From Setoptus koraiensis (lineage: Eukaryota > Arthropoda), in contig CM106586.1 in NCBI GenBank assembly GCA_048013815.1, forward strand, positions 24,428,001 through 24,492,000: a stretch of 64,000 nt of DNA, given 5' to 3'. Below, piece after piece: positions 50,882-62,855 of the stretch; the stretch's first letter is position 1, and each line of letters starts with the position of its first letter. Position numbers and translations under genes: made by a program. The notes below the pieces were generated by a model. It was not told the DNA's origin. It did no database searches and worked only from the letters and a program-made list of their open reading frames with translations.

Positions 50882-51750
50882 GGGTGTTCTTGCGATTAGG
50901 TCCCCACTCAGATTTCGATGAAACTTCACACATGGGTCCCGTAGGGGCCCCATATCATGGAATGAGTAGACCGGAAGCCAGGAAACTTCCGGTTCCGGAG
51001 TTACCAAAAGATCGAGATAGAGCTTTGAAAATTCATAATCGGATAGATGACGCCTAGCGGAGCACGATGAAATCAAAATTAATCTTCTGCCGCTTCCGGT
51101 TACCTAGATATAGCTGTTTAACGCAAAAAAGGGTGTGGCCGGGCCCTGTGCGGTCGCGATGAGCGGACCCATCCTGTGCCTCGTGCGCGCAACACCCTGT
51201 ATCCATGTCTGTTTCGGTCATTTTAACCCTGAATATCAACGAATTAGTTGGTTCGTTCACTCTTCCCGCCTGCAGCTCTGTTTGGATTGCAGTCATGTGA
51301 GCGGAGGGTAGAGGGCGCAGCCCGATACCCGAAGCGCTCATCAACCCTACCCGAAGGGTTCCCGTCGCACGCAGTCGTCGCGGTAGCGACGACGGAGATG
51401 TGACGGCCTCCAGAATACGAGGCCGCAGGCCGAGTTCTCAGACACACCGCATGTGCATCCCTGAGCGCAGCGAAGCAATAATTTGGTCACTTCCGGTATT
51501 CTAACCCCAGTAATATCTCTATATCTCGAAAACCGGAAGTCGCACAGAGCTGAAAATTATGTCATCGTGTTCATCGTAGCTTGAAACGTCTCTGTAGTGA
51601 ATTTCAGAGCTCTAGCTTTAACTTTATGTAAAACCGGAACCGGAAGTTTCCTGGCTTCCGGACCACTTTTTTCGTCTTAGTTAGGTCAGAATAGACCTAT
51701 ACCGGAAGTTTCATCAAGATCCGGTTGGGGACCTAATCGCTAGAACAACC
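50882..51750 (+). mobile_element. TIR element copy D, 869 bp, TSD AATTTCGT
   Basis: Left end GGGTGTTCTTGCGATTAGGT, right end its inverted repeat ...TAATCGCTAGAACAACC. AATTTCGT flanks it at 50874-50881 and 51751-51758. The subterminal part has GGTCCCCA in place of CGCCACAC, making a distinct subfamily, yet the core (51289-51443) is almost unchanged. Long inverted arms with CCGGAAGCCAGGAAACTTCC extend more than 100 bp inward from each end. Confidence 0.9.
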
Positions 51751-51764
51751 AATTTCGTTTATTA

Positions 51765-52090
51765 TTTGGGTTACCCGGGTGTCCCGGGTGACCCAGTGGG
51801 TCGAGAAGGGTCGAGAAGGGCTGCCCGGGTCGACCCATGGGTGAAATTGGGTGAAAATGGCTGACCCGGGTGACCCAGTGGGTGAAAAATGGGTCAAGAT
51901 GGGTTGCCCGGGTCGCCCAGCGGGTAGAACTGGGCGAAAATGAGCTACCCGGCTCGCCCGTGGGTCAATTTGATGGGTGGGTCGGGGTGGGTCGACCCAT
52001 GGGCAGACATTTACCCACTGGGTCGCGCCAGTGGGAAGGCAGATGGGCGACCCAAAATGGGTCACCCACTAGCCTGCGCCACCATCACTA
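51765..52090 (+). mobile_element. terminal piece of another hAT-like element
   Basis: About 310 bp packed with GGGTGACCC, GGGTCGACCC and CCCAGTGGGT repeats, ending ...CCACCATCACTA. That end resembles the inverted form of the hAT1 terminus TAGTGATGG. The GC-rich repeats would be subterminal transposase sites. No second end or transposase is seen. Confidence 0.5.
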
Positions 52091-54448
52091 CTCACACCTA
52101 CGGTAGTAGGGACGCGGGTATAGAAGGCGTGACACGTGGAGGCAATGTGCGGGCTTTGATGCCCCAACGGTGTCATACATGCTAGTGTGCGGTATGCCAA
52201 TCTAGCAGTGCAAGTGAGCTCGCGCACCATAACAAGAAGCGACTCAAACTCATGGCTCATCATGAGTCATGGGCGAGACGAAAACCCATGAAGCAACTCG
52301 TCGACTCGTATTCACTCTCTATTGGCAATGGCAAAGGTGGCCAACGAGAGATGCTAATGTGTGCGTTCTTGTTGTTGTTGTTGTTACTGTCGCTGTTTAT
52401 GGTGCCTGCATCTTGCAAACTCAATGCAAGACACAGCTCCTCACATGACCGTAGACTATTCTTTAGAACTGCACAATATCATCTCATGCTCATCTCTCCA
52501 GTGAATCGTCTTCTATCCGTTAATTGAGCCCAAATTGAGGTGAATTATTCACGGTGAATAATTTCTACGAAACACGCCACAGTCCGCTTCACTTGTTGAG
52601 CGGCTGACCTGTGCCTTCCACTGAACTGTGTCAATTTGCCATCCAACCAATACCACATTCCTATTAGCTTGACATAACCAAGCCCAACTTAACAGCTAAT
52701 CTGCTAGGCCACGGCGAGCCGTCTCTGTTGAGGTGCACTTTACTTGAACAAATAACTTCGCACTTCAGAAGTGGACAAACTTTAACTTGAATTCTGCAAG
52801 CTACTTATCGAGGATCGAGCTACTAACTCCTGTCAGACACGAGCAAATCATGTTTTTGTTTGTTTCTCGATATCTCAATTTCAATCTTCCGCAATCCTGC
52901 AAACAACTTCTTGCCTCAAACATTACCTGTGCATTTACCTTTACACATAACACACTTAACAGGTATTGCTTTAAGATGAATAAAAGTAGCTCAATTGATA
53001 CATGAGTGTTAGTATGAAGCTCTTCCCTTATCCTATTAATGGCCATACCATTGACACAATACGTGTTTGCATTTGGTTAAGGCGACGACATGACTCACTC
53101 CCTCTATCTCTCTCCAATATTGGCTTTCTTTGCCTGCTAGACAACAGAAAAATAATTACTCTCGCAAAAGGAATGAGTATCATGTTTGCAACAACAACAA
53201 CTCTTTGATATCTCTTCTTTTTCACATGTTTCATTGATGAACTCAACAACAGCTCGTGAGACTGCTTCCTGTTCTCTTTAAATCACACCTCACTGCTTCT
53301 CAACGAGATTACCGCCATGCAGTAGTTTCTCTTTTGTTGCGCGTTACTAAATTCGTGATTGTCATTTTTGTATGTTTGTTAGTTTCGCAAAAGGCTGTAA
53401 CATGTAATGATACATGAATATACTAACGATCAATCAGGTAATAACTATCATTCAATTCTAAATCCATCATTATGATACCTTTACTGGTAATGAGACATTA
53501 CCAGATCCATGTAACCAACTCAATCCAATCCATCATATATGTGTGCGTACATTACCATACTTCCGTCATCTCATTAGCAATAAAAATACATTAGGCGTGT
53601 GCTAGCGTGCAAAATACTAGCTAGCTCACCAGACCAATGTGAAAGCTAAGTGAAATTAAATATATTTAATTGATCTAACAAGGCACGATACCAATGTCGT
53701 GTCTTGTCAGGATTACCACCTGACACAAAGCTGGCAGCTATTTGTCGTCAAAGGGTTAAGATAAATTTAGCCTCAGATTCTTGTTATTTCTTCGTTCGTT
53801 ACATTGGTAGAATGGAAATCAAACTAAGAAATTTGCATACCTGTCCGCGATGCTGATGTTAACAATAGTCATTGTTAAACTAGTATTCACGCTTTGGATT
53901 ACATAGACTTTTGTACAAGCTTACTATTGTATAACAGTTTTGTGTTTATTGCTCTTGTTACCTATTAACACGGTGTCATGAAATAGAATGACAGCTACAA
54001 TAGTAAGATGATGTCCAGACTAAGATTCTAGGAACGACGCAACAGAAAAAAACCACGAACCCAAATACTATACGGAGGTCTCGCGCAGCATTATGGTACT
54101 CTAGTGAAGACGTTCTATTGTTCAAAAATACAATACAATAATATATTCTAGCAGCATTCACTCGGTAGTTGGTATTGCAGTAAAAGTTATCGTAGCTGAA
54201 ATTGCACAGTTATTTAGCTTAATTGTGCAAAACGTTTATGTGTGAAATTACATTACATTAGAGCATCACATCCTGCCAAACTTATGGTGTTTATACAAGG
54301 ATTTGTTTCAGTATAAAAAATTGAGATACAAAAGTTTGTTTATCATGATTTATCTCAGGTTGTTTGTTTGACCTTTGATGTATATAAATATATATAAAAA
54401 GTAATCAATGACAAGTAATAAAATTAGTGCGAAGTGGTAGTTAGTTAT
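52091..54448. other. non-coding interval, nothing recognised
   Basis: AT-rich sequence between the transposon nest and the myosin gene. It contains no long frame, repeat array or recognisable element. It presumably holds the 3' UTR of the minus-strand myosin gene at its right end. Confidence 0.6.
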
Positions 54449-57400
54449 CTATCTATAACTGTTTTGCATATTCAAATTAGATTGTTTTAACATCATCTGA
54501 GTTTGGCACTGGTATATTTCTTGAGGGGGCAACTGGTTCTGACCACCATTCATGAAAATCTGTTGATAATTTGACTTGCTCGCCGGTTGATTCAAACTAG
54601 ATTGACCTGGAACAACATTCATAATGGACGAGTTGTATGGCAGCGCAGACATGCTGGTTGATTGAGCAACACCAGATTGAGCAAAAATAGTTCTGTTACC
54701 TTGAGATATTGATGTGTTTTGAGAGTATTGCAATTGTTTGTTGGCGTAAGTAGTTTGTTGGGTTTTAGCGAGTGCGTTCTGTTGGTTGATATTAAATTCT
54801 ACGGATTTACGCTTTTTACAACCTTCTTGCCGGGGAGTTCTATCAGCCTCGCTACAAGCGACACTGACGTAGTCCTTTATTTGTTGAGCGATTTGAGGTG
54901 CCTTTTTGAAATTAGATAACAATTGAGGATAATTAATTGATGATATCTAATTTAAGAAATGCATCTTTTTGGAAGTAACTGTCATTACACTTACTTGTTT
55001 TGAGTAGAATATGTACTTAACCAACTTATCGGATGACATCTTAGATATCAACAGAAGATAATTCTTTGAGCTATACTCCAACATGGAGCGATATTCGCAT
55101 CCTGCAAGAACCTCCTACATGGGAAAACATTAAAAATACAAAAAAAAAATATCAGTACTTAAAAATTATACCAAACAAGAGCTATATGTAATATTTCATT
55201 AAACCTACCTTTGTCTTTGAGGCCAATATATGGAGACCACTTTGATCGATTGCTAACCAAAGCTCTCTAGGCCAAGCTGACGCGAACATTTGTTCGGCTT
55301 CATATATTGAGGCTCTGTGCAACAAAATTGATCCGTTACTGAAAGCATTCGCATAATTGGCACGAGCAAATGATTCGATGAGGTTGAAGAATGCAACTTT
55401 GGCTTCCGATTTAGTCATGTCTCTCATAGCTTGATGATGAATCGCGATATCTTGAAGTGGTATCATCTTGTGGGTTCTTTGAGGCATCATTTCCATCCAC
55501 TTTGTACAATAAAGACTGTCAGCCGATCTAGATGGAATCTGTAAATTTGAGATTTGACCACCGCAGTCTATTTGTGTCTTCAAAGCACACAAATATGCAC
55601 CTTCTCCTTTATCAAGTGGAAATCTATCCTGCCTGATATTTGTGATTACTTGATGATACAATAGCTGTTTCTCTACTGGATCATCTAAATCCACATTGCT
55701 CGAGGTGAAGAGATATTTCTTAAAAATGAATAGGTGAACCCTATTCTTAGTTATGGTGCTCATCGGTGCATTGAATGATCCAGAAGCGTTCGATCTAGTA
55801 TCACTATTGCTATTCATCTGTTGCATGTGGCGTTGGAGTTCCTCCTCTTGCCTCTCTTTGTGCCATAGCTCCCAATAGGATATTGCGTCACCAACTTTTT
55901 CATTTGGCTGTAACACTTGCTCAGAATGATCATCTAATGGTTGAAACAGCGCATAACCGTCTGCATTCTTTCTCAGACCGATCTTCAGTTTGATTTGCTC
56001 TACCACTTTTCCGATGGTGACACAAGGACCAAACTCAACTGTTTGACGCTGTCCATCTAAGAAATAAACAGTTGCATTGATTTGCCTGCAATTTATTGTA
56101 CTGAGGATTTCGGATTCTGAAGGCACCAACTTTCTTCCTTTTGTCTCCATCGTTCCTTGTAGATTCCTTAGAGTAAATTGAGCGTATTGACCTTCATCTG
56201 TTACTTGATCAAGTGAACATCGCCTAAGGTGAGAATACAGATATCTAAGAATTTTTCTATCACTTGGATAAGTAACACTACATGCTAATGCTAGTAATTG
56301 CCAATGACGAGTATTGATTTGACTATTTGGATCTGGATGGTCAGTTGTTTGCTTAATAAGTTGCAAGAAGAATTCATTACGCAATATGTCAGCATCCTTC
56401 CTCAAACATCTATCTAAAATTCCTTGAGCTAGTTTTATTTGCTCGCTTTGGTTGATTGGGCGTGGGCAAACATCATAAATCTCTGTTGAAGAAGAAGATG
56501 ATGGACTACCATTTTTAGCTATAGTTGACAGACTCTGTTGGCTAGCTATACCGGAATCAATGGAGCCTGAATCACCGGATGATGTACCCATAGATGAGTC
56601 TATGGTTGAATAATCAGAATTTAGAATGTTCAAGCCCGAATAGGTCAAAATCGAATTGAAGTTTGCCAGAGCGGTTTCCTCCAAATCTCTATCATATATT
56701 ATTAATAGACTGTTATTAAGAGGATATTTACTATATGCCCAGTAACTATGAGGATATTGCTTAGTCCACCCATCGATATCTTTGGCCGTTGTAGCACCTC
56801 CGAGCATCGACTCTTTCGTTTCGTAGATGTTCTGATTGGATTCATTATAAACACCATAATCCGAGTATGTATGGGACAATTCGATTTTATCTCTACATGT
56901 GTCATAGATAGACTCAGCTTTATTCCTTTCAGCTTTAGATTTGCTAGAAGACCACTTTCGCAATGTATTTCGCATAGAGCTATTCGCCAAATCCCCAATG
57001 GGGCTTCTAAGCATGCCCGACTTGCTGAGAGCGTGTCTGGCTATCTGGACATCTTGATGTAATCGCATTCGGTCCTCGAGCGTCATTTTCAATTTCCTTT
57101 TTCTACCCATAAGACAGGGGTCTATGATGAAATCTGAGTCCGATTGTTGTGATGTATTGCTGTATCCTGTCCAATTAATACCATGAGCAGCCGAGTAGCT
57201 TGTAATCAATAGAGCAATATCCTCTTTATCTTTTGTCTGAAAAGTTAAGCACCTGAGTGTGGTGTTAGCGCGTTCCAGTAGATTTATTTGAAGCAGGTTT
57301 TCCTCAGTGTAGATAGTTATTTTCGGTTCAATTTCTTCATATCTGTAAAAATTGATTCTGTTCTTATGTTCTGTGTCCAGAATTTCAACACCCTCGAAAT

Positions 57401-57509
57401 TTACACTCAGAAAAACTTGAGGTCCAATCATTTGATAGCCAAGATATGTGGCGCTATAAAGACTGGATCCATAAAGTCGACAATGTTGCATGGTCAACGA
57501 TAGATAACG
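54449..57509 (-). CDS. MyTH4-FERM unconventional myosin tail (class XV/XXII-like), 3' exons
   Basis: Three minus-strand exons: 57509-55209, 55114-54995 and 54946-54449, with donors AAG|GTAGGT and CAA|GTAAGT, acceptors TGTAG|GAG and ATTAG|ATA, all phase 0. The first exon opens at the gap in the end of a first FERM domain (CRLYGSSLYSATYLGYQ, CLTFQTKDKEDIALLI). A linker of about 200 residues without an obvious SH3 domain follows. Then comes a MyTH4 domain (YPLNNSLL near 56725 to RKILRYLYSHLRRCS near 56240), split by a Ser-rich insert of about 60 residues. A second FERM domain follows (ubiquitin-like lobe from INATVYFLDGQRQTVEF, F2 with AFFNLIESFARANYA, F3 ending with the small exons). The tail is Gln/Asn-rich. 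Such myosins move cargo along actin in protrusions. Motor and IQ parts lie in or beyond the gap. The paired FERM plan separates it from myosin X and PLEKHH. Confidence 0.7.
54995..55114 (-). CDS. penultimate exon of the myosin-tail gene
   Basis: Forty codons from EVLAGCEYRSMLEYSSKNY to KYIFYSKQ, part of the FERM F3 lobe. It is bounded by TAG|GAG and CAA|GTAAGT, and flanked by short introns of 94 bp (55115-55208) and 48 bp (54947-54994). The 48-bp intron is near the lower limit for animals. Confidence 0.75.
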
Positions 57510-58009
57510 NNNNNNNNNNNNNNNNNNNNNNNNNNNNNNNNNNNNNNNNNNNNNNNNNNNNNNNNNNNNNNNNNNNNNNNNNNNNNNNNNNNNNNNNNNN
57601 NNNNNNNNNNNNNNNNNNNNNNNNNNNNNNNNNNNNNNNNNNNNNNNNNNNNNNNNNNNNNNNNNNNNNNNNNNNNNNNNNNNNNNNNNNNNNNNNNNNN
57701 NNNNNNNNNNNNNNNNNNNNNNNNNNNNNNNNNNNNNNNNNNNNNNNNNNNNNNNNNNNNNNNNNNNNNNNNNNNNNNNNNNNNNNNNNNNNNNNNNNNN
57801 NNNNNNNNNNNNNNNNNNNNNNNNNNNNNNNNNNNNNNNNNNNNNNNNNNNNNNNNNNNNNNNNNNNNNNNNNNNNNNNNNNNNNNNNNNNNNNNNNNNN
57901 NNNNNNNNNNNNNNNNNNNNNNNNNNNNNNNNNNNNNNNNNNNNNNNNNNNNNNNNNNNNNNNNNNNNNNNNNNNNNNNNNNNNNNNNNNNNNNNNNNNN
58001 NNNNNNNNN
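57510..58009. other. 500-N scaffold gap between two genes
   Basis: Placeholder of exactly 500 N. The right side ends inside the DH-domain exon of the RhoGEF, the left side starts inside a FERM domain of the myosin gene, both on the minus strand. Open frames that run through the N have no meaning. The real gap must be several kilobases or a misjoin. Confidence 0.95.
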
Positions 58010-61000
58010 TTGCATTGGCTTCACTAACAAATCCATTAGTCTGAGACGTTCGCAATCCTTTCGGGTCTCACACCACTTTAGCGGCAGCAGCAGTTGTTGT
58101 CGTTGTTGTTGTTTTACAAAAAAGTCACGACGTCGATAAAGCGATTTGAGTTTGTTTGGTCGGTTGTTTAGTTGTCGTCGTGTGTCGATTGAGTGTCCAG
58201 ATAAATGGTCTCGACAGAATGAGGCGTCCATCGGCAGAATGTGTTAAATGCAAGATGATCCAAAATAGTCTCACATGGTTTCAAATAGTTGATGACGAGA
58301 TGGTGTTTCCGAGAAGACAAATTTCATTTTGTCATTTTGATTGAATTTGTCGCAGACGAACCCATCAGCAAGCGGCCGGTCAATCAGTGAAGTAAAATTT
58401 CATAATAGTGATTGATAAATAAATAAGAGTTGTTGTGGATTTGGATGGCGCCCGATTTATTTGACCAATTGCAAGAGTTGATGACCATCATTTTCACGTT
58501 TCAGACAGTTGTTTTGTTGTGAGTGTCAGGTGATTAGTTGTGATAATAAAGAGGAGAAAATAAAAGGGTCGTTTAGAGAGTGATTGTCATGGTGTGAGCG
58601 TACTGTATTTCAACCTAGTGATTTCAACGAATACATTTGTTCCATCTCGTGAATAGTCCAGCAGCAGATTCAGAAATAATCGTATCAGAAACATACACAG
58701 TTTATATGTTTGGATACAGCATAATCGTCACTTCTGCGCGGACTGTGTCAGAGAAAATAAATAAATCCACTTTTCATTTTTTTTTTCTCTTGTTGTGCGT
58801 CATCAAGATTAATGGTTCACTCGAACACAAATTCATTTTTTGCGTTTATTTTGCGATAATATTGATAAATGGTCACAAATGACCCAATCATACTCACCAC
58901 TACATAAGCCTTGTAGAGTTCGTTGTCGCGCTTGTTTTCTTTAACGTACCTAAGACACATTGAATGATCTAAGCAGTACTTGTAATAAGGCTGAAACAAT
59001 TTGCTCATCTGAACCATGGTCAGCGAGACAAGCGAATGGTAAGTCAGTATTGGTCGTGTAAGTTTTTTGTGTTAGGTTTACGATAGACGCATTTCCTGGT
59101 TGGTGATGCCACTGCTTACCTGAAAGAAGCCACTTCTCATTATCAGTGGGTCAAGAGGACATTTTAAAGCGCGCGATTTACTCAGCATTGGCAATAAGTG
59201 CACTGTCCAAAATTGACAATTTGCCGAATAAATCTCGGTAATATTACTCAGCATTTTGTTTCTGTCAATCTGATAATAATAACGATATGATGTGTGTGAG
59301 AAAGTTGTTGTTGATTAACATGACATTTATAGGCAATTTAAGAAAGGCAACGCTAAATGTATGACAAGTGGCTAATGACAAGTGTTTAGTGTTGTAGCAA
59401 AAACAAACAGTAAGCTGCCTAGACAAAAAACATATCAGAAAAATCATTCTCAGATTGAATGGGAATGTTTAAAATGGGAAAAACAAGTGACCGAGTTTTC
59501 AGGCAATACGTGACAAAACGTAAATATGAGCGTTTTCCTCTGACGCTTATTCGACATAGATACAATTTGCACTGTATCGATAAAGGTGTGCAACATATGG
59601 GGGTGCTTGTCATATTAGTCAAGTAGTTACCTCGGTTAAGATGCAATTATTTTGAAGATTTATCAATGTTGCCAGAAACAAGTCTGCGATAACTTTCAGA
59701 CGACGAACATAAAACACTTCGGTGGACAGTAACTCCCAAATGGCGTCCTGTTGTATCTTGAGCTTATGTTCTAACTTATCACTATCTCTCACAATATCGG
59801 TCCATTGATTTTCCAGATAGAACAACTCGTCAATGTTTCTATATATTTGACAAGCTGAACAACACGGACCGAATGAGCTCGGTATTATGGAGCTGTCATT
59901 TGTATCATCGGGTGGCATGGTCGTGTTGAAGCTGTCATTTTCATTATTGACATTGGCTGCTCTTATATTAGAATTGGTGGTGTTGTCGGTGGTATTGTTG
60001 TTGTCCAAACTGAGAGAGCTCGTTAAATTATCTAGACTAAACGATTTTTGGCACTGAAAACATCTTTGTCTGAACATCATTTTGGCTCTATGATGATTTT
60101 GGCCAGCTTGTTGTTGCTCTTTGCACATCGAATGGTCCTCTTCAGATTGATAAGGCTGACCAGCTGTTTGTTGTTGCTGTTGTTGTTGCTGCTGCTGCTG
60201 TGGGTCTGCCTCCGTGCTGCTGTTATTGTTGTTTGCATTTGCATTGGTGGCACCGACTGACTGATTGCTACGTTGCTGCATCTTGCCGCTACTTCCGGTC
60301 AATTGGGACTGCTGAGATTGATTGGTTGATATTTGAGTGGATTTGGGCACTGTAGCAGATGGAAATCCAGCCAGATTTGTACCTGACGAGGTGCTCGAGC
60401 CACTGTTTGAAGTGCCCATACGAAAGTTAATGGCTGCATAACAATCAAAGCATTCATCGTTGCACTTTTTTCCATTTCCGGCCAAGCCAGATTCACCCAC
60501 TAGGCGCAAGTGATCGCTCAGCATAGACAAAGCAATCGGTTGTTGCTCATTTGAATTGCCCTGGCTAGTTGATTCAATGCTATTGCGACAGCTAGACAGC
60601 TGACGATTTGCTTGATGTTGCATCGGCGAGCAATAGCTGCCATTTTTGCCACCACTAAAGCCAGTGGTTGTTGCCGCTGTTGTTGTGTCGCCGGTGAAAT
60701 TTTGACCACTGGAGGTCGACGACGATTGACGTTGATGATACAATTCGCGTGCTATTGAGGCGCTTACGCTGTAAGCGGATTCATGCTCTTCTACGCTACT
60801 TGACAACTGATGAGTTGGTTGCGATGATACGGATGTAGTTGCCGCTGTCGATGGTTGCTGCTGATTAATTGCAGTGCCTACAACTCGCTGTTTATGAGTG
60901 CTGTTGTGATGCGGTGAAAAATTGGATTGATTATTTAATTGCACTTGCTGTTTGTGTTTAGTATAAATGCTTTGATTGGCCAAATAAGCTGAATTGAAGC

Positions 61001-62662
61001 TGTGATGAGGACAGTGATAAATGGGGAATGAATGATGCATTTCAATCAAATAATCAGGCTGATATTGATAGTGATTCCATGGCCCCGTTTTATTAGGTAT
61101 CAATCTAGGCAATGTGGATGACGCAAACGAATTGCTGGAAGTGTGAGATGATTTATACGGGCCACGAGGTTGGTTAAAACGCGCATTAATATTTAACAAT
61201 TCGTTCAAGTTTATAGTGGGTATACCATTGTTGGCATAGTTATTCAACAAATCGATTAGTCGTTCCATTCGTTGAGCGGCACTTAAACCAGTCAATGGAC
61301 CGTCCGAATTGTTGCTGTGACTATCCGAATGATCTGAATAATTATGGTGATACAACGAAGATTGTTGTTGTGCTTGATGAGGGTTGTGGATGGTGTTTTG
61401 ATGACTTAACAAATTTGTATTTTGTTGTTGGACAGAGTTTTTATCACCGCTAACGGCACTTGAATTTTGATCAGTATTGGTTGCATTGGTCGATTGCGAC
61501 GACGATGATTTGCTGAATGGGTTCGAGAACAAGCCGCCTGTTCTGCGATGAAATGCACTGGTGGATTGATTGTTTGTCAAACTGTTATTATTAGCGCCCC
61601 CTGTCTGTTGTTGTTGATTTTTGTTGTGGTTGGCGCTATTTCCGGTTGAAGATTGACCAGCCAAGAGTTTGTTTTGTTGCGCTTGCGATTGTGAGGTTGA
61701 GCTCGACAAAGACAATGACAACTTTTGTCTAATTGTGGTGGCCTTGGTTGCCACTGGCTGCTGTGCCACAGGCTGTTGATTGAGTGGCGGTGATTGTATT
61801 GGCGTTGTTTGTGTTGAACTAATTAGTGACGCAACCGGCGATAATTGTTGTTTATTTCCGGTATTACCGGCAGTAACAGGTAAACAGGAAGATGATGACG
61901 AAATGCTGTCGTTGCTAGACACTCGCTCTATGCTTGCACTACCAAATGGTACTAACAAACTTGTGCTGACAGTGCTGGCCACCGGACCCAAATTAGAGGT
62001 GTCCACTGGTGTAGTTGTCAGTGTTGATGCCGTTGTTGTTGTTGTTGCTGTTGCGGTCGAAAATGATGATGTTGGCGGGGGTGGCAGTGGCGGTGGCGGA
62101 CCCTTCACATTATTTCTGCGTCCGAATCCTATGGAAATAGTTGATCTACAAATTTGTTTGTCGCTACTATTGCCTGCGACCTGATGATCAGTTAAACTCA
62201 ACGAGTTTGAAGAAGGTTGCTGCTGTTGAGTGCTGTTATTGTTGTCTTGATGATGAATTGTGTGTCTCTTACAAAACTGAGTCAATCTTTTCATCTGATG
62301 CATATGCTGATGCTGCTGCTGCTGCTGATTCTGATTATTTAAATTATTGCCTGATTTATTCAGTTGCCAAATAGTCTGTTGTTGACTGATTGGCGACAAT
62401 GATTCATTGGTGCCAATCGACGACGACGACATTGTTGTTGCCTTGTTCTGTTGCTGATTATAATTCATCTTGTTGTTTATTGGTGATTGATACGGCGACG
62501 GAATGCACTCATTTCCGGTCAGACATTGTTGATTGCAGTCTTGATTATGCTGCTGATCGTATTGCTGTTGCTGTTGTTGTTGTTGCGGTTCATTGTTGCT
62601 TGTGACTGAGTGTTGGCCTCTGTCGACGAATGTATTCATTGTATCAATATGTTTGTCGTCGT

Positions 62663-62728
<66 letters not shown>

Positions 62729-62855
62729 AGTTGAAGCAGGTGCACAGGTTACTATTATCCTCGTCGAGTTGCTGCTCAAATGTGAACGTGAGCACTTCAT
62801 CGTCATCGGGCCCAGACTCAATCACAGTTGGTGCATTAAAATGTCCCTTTGGCGC
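58010..62855 (-). CDS. PLEKHG5: PLEKHG5-type Rho guanine-nucleotide exchange factor, partial
   Basis: Four minus-strand exons: 62855-59631, 59269-59120, 59008-58898 and 58075 to the gap, all joined in phase 0 with consensus sites (GAG|GTAACT, TCAG|ATT, CAG|GTAAGC, TTCAG|ATG, GTG|GTGAGT, AAAG|TGG). The large exon encodes about 950 residues of Asn/Gln/Ser-rich sequence. The DH domain then begins at LEHKLKIQQDAIWELLSTEV and continues YVRRLKVIADLFLATLINLQ, then across exons with NITEIYSANCQFWTVHLLPM, MSKLFQPYYKYCLDHS and CERLRLMDLLVKPMQ, closely following PLEKHG5 (Syx) proteins. These activate RhoA at junctions and act in neuronal autophagy in vertebrates. The large exon opens at an acceptor (TTAG|GCG) with no nearby in-frame ATG, so 5' exons lie upstream. 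The rest of DH and the PH domain fall in or past the gap. The Asn tract at residues ~32-54 is a TTG microsatellite. Confidence 0.85.
62665..62729. repeat. TTG microsatellite coding for poly-Asn
   Basis: About 21 TTG units on the plus strand, read as AAC on the minus strand, giving the Asn run near the start of the RhoGEF exon. Length variation between individuals is likely. Confidence 0.9.

Noticed and set aside
51733-52106. Frames of 78-110 codons rich in Pro, Gly and Trp
   Set aside because: Readings of GGGTGACCC-type subterminal repeats.
55182-58055. A 957-codon frame crossing the 57510-58009 gap
   Set aside because: The N have no real length or frame. The part right of the gap belongs in a different frame to the RhoGEF exon; only 57509 and below is the myosin exon.
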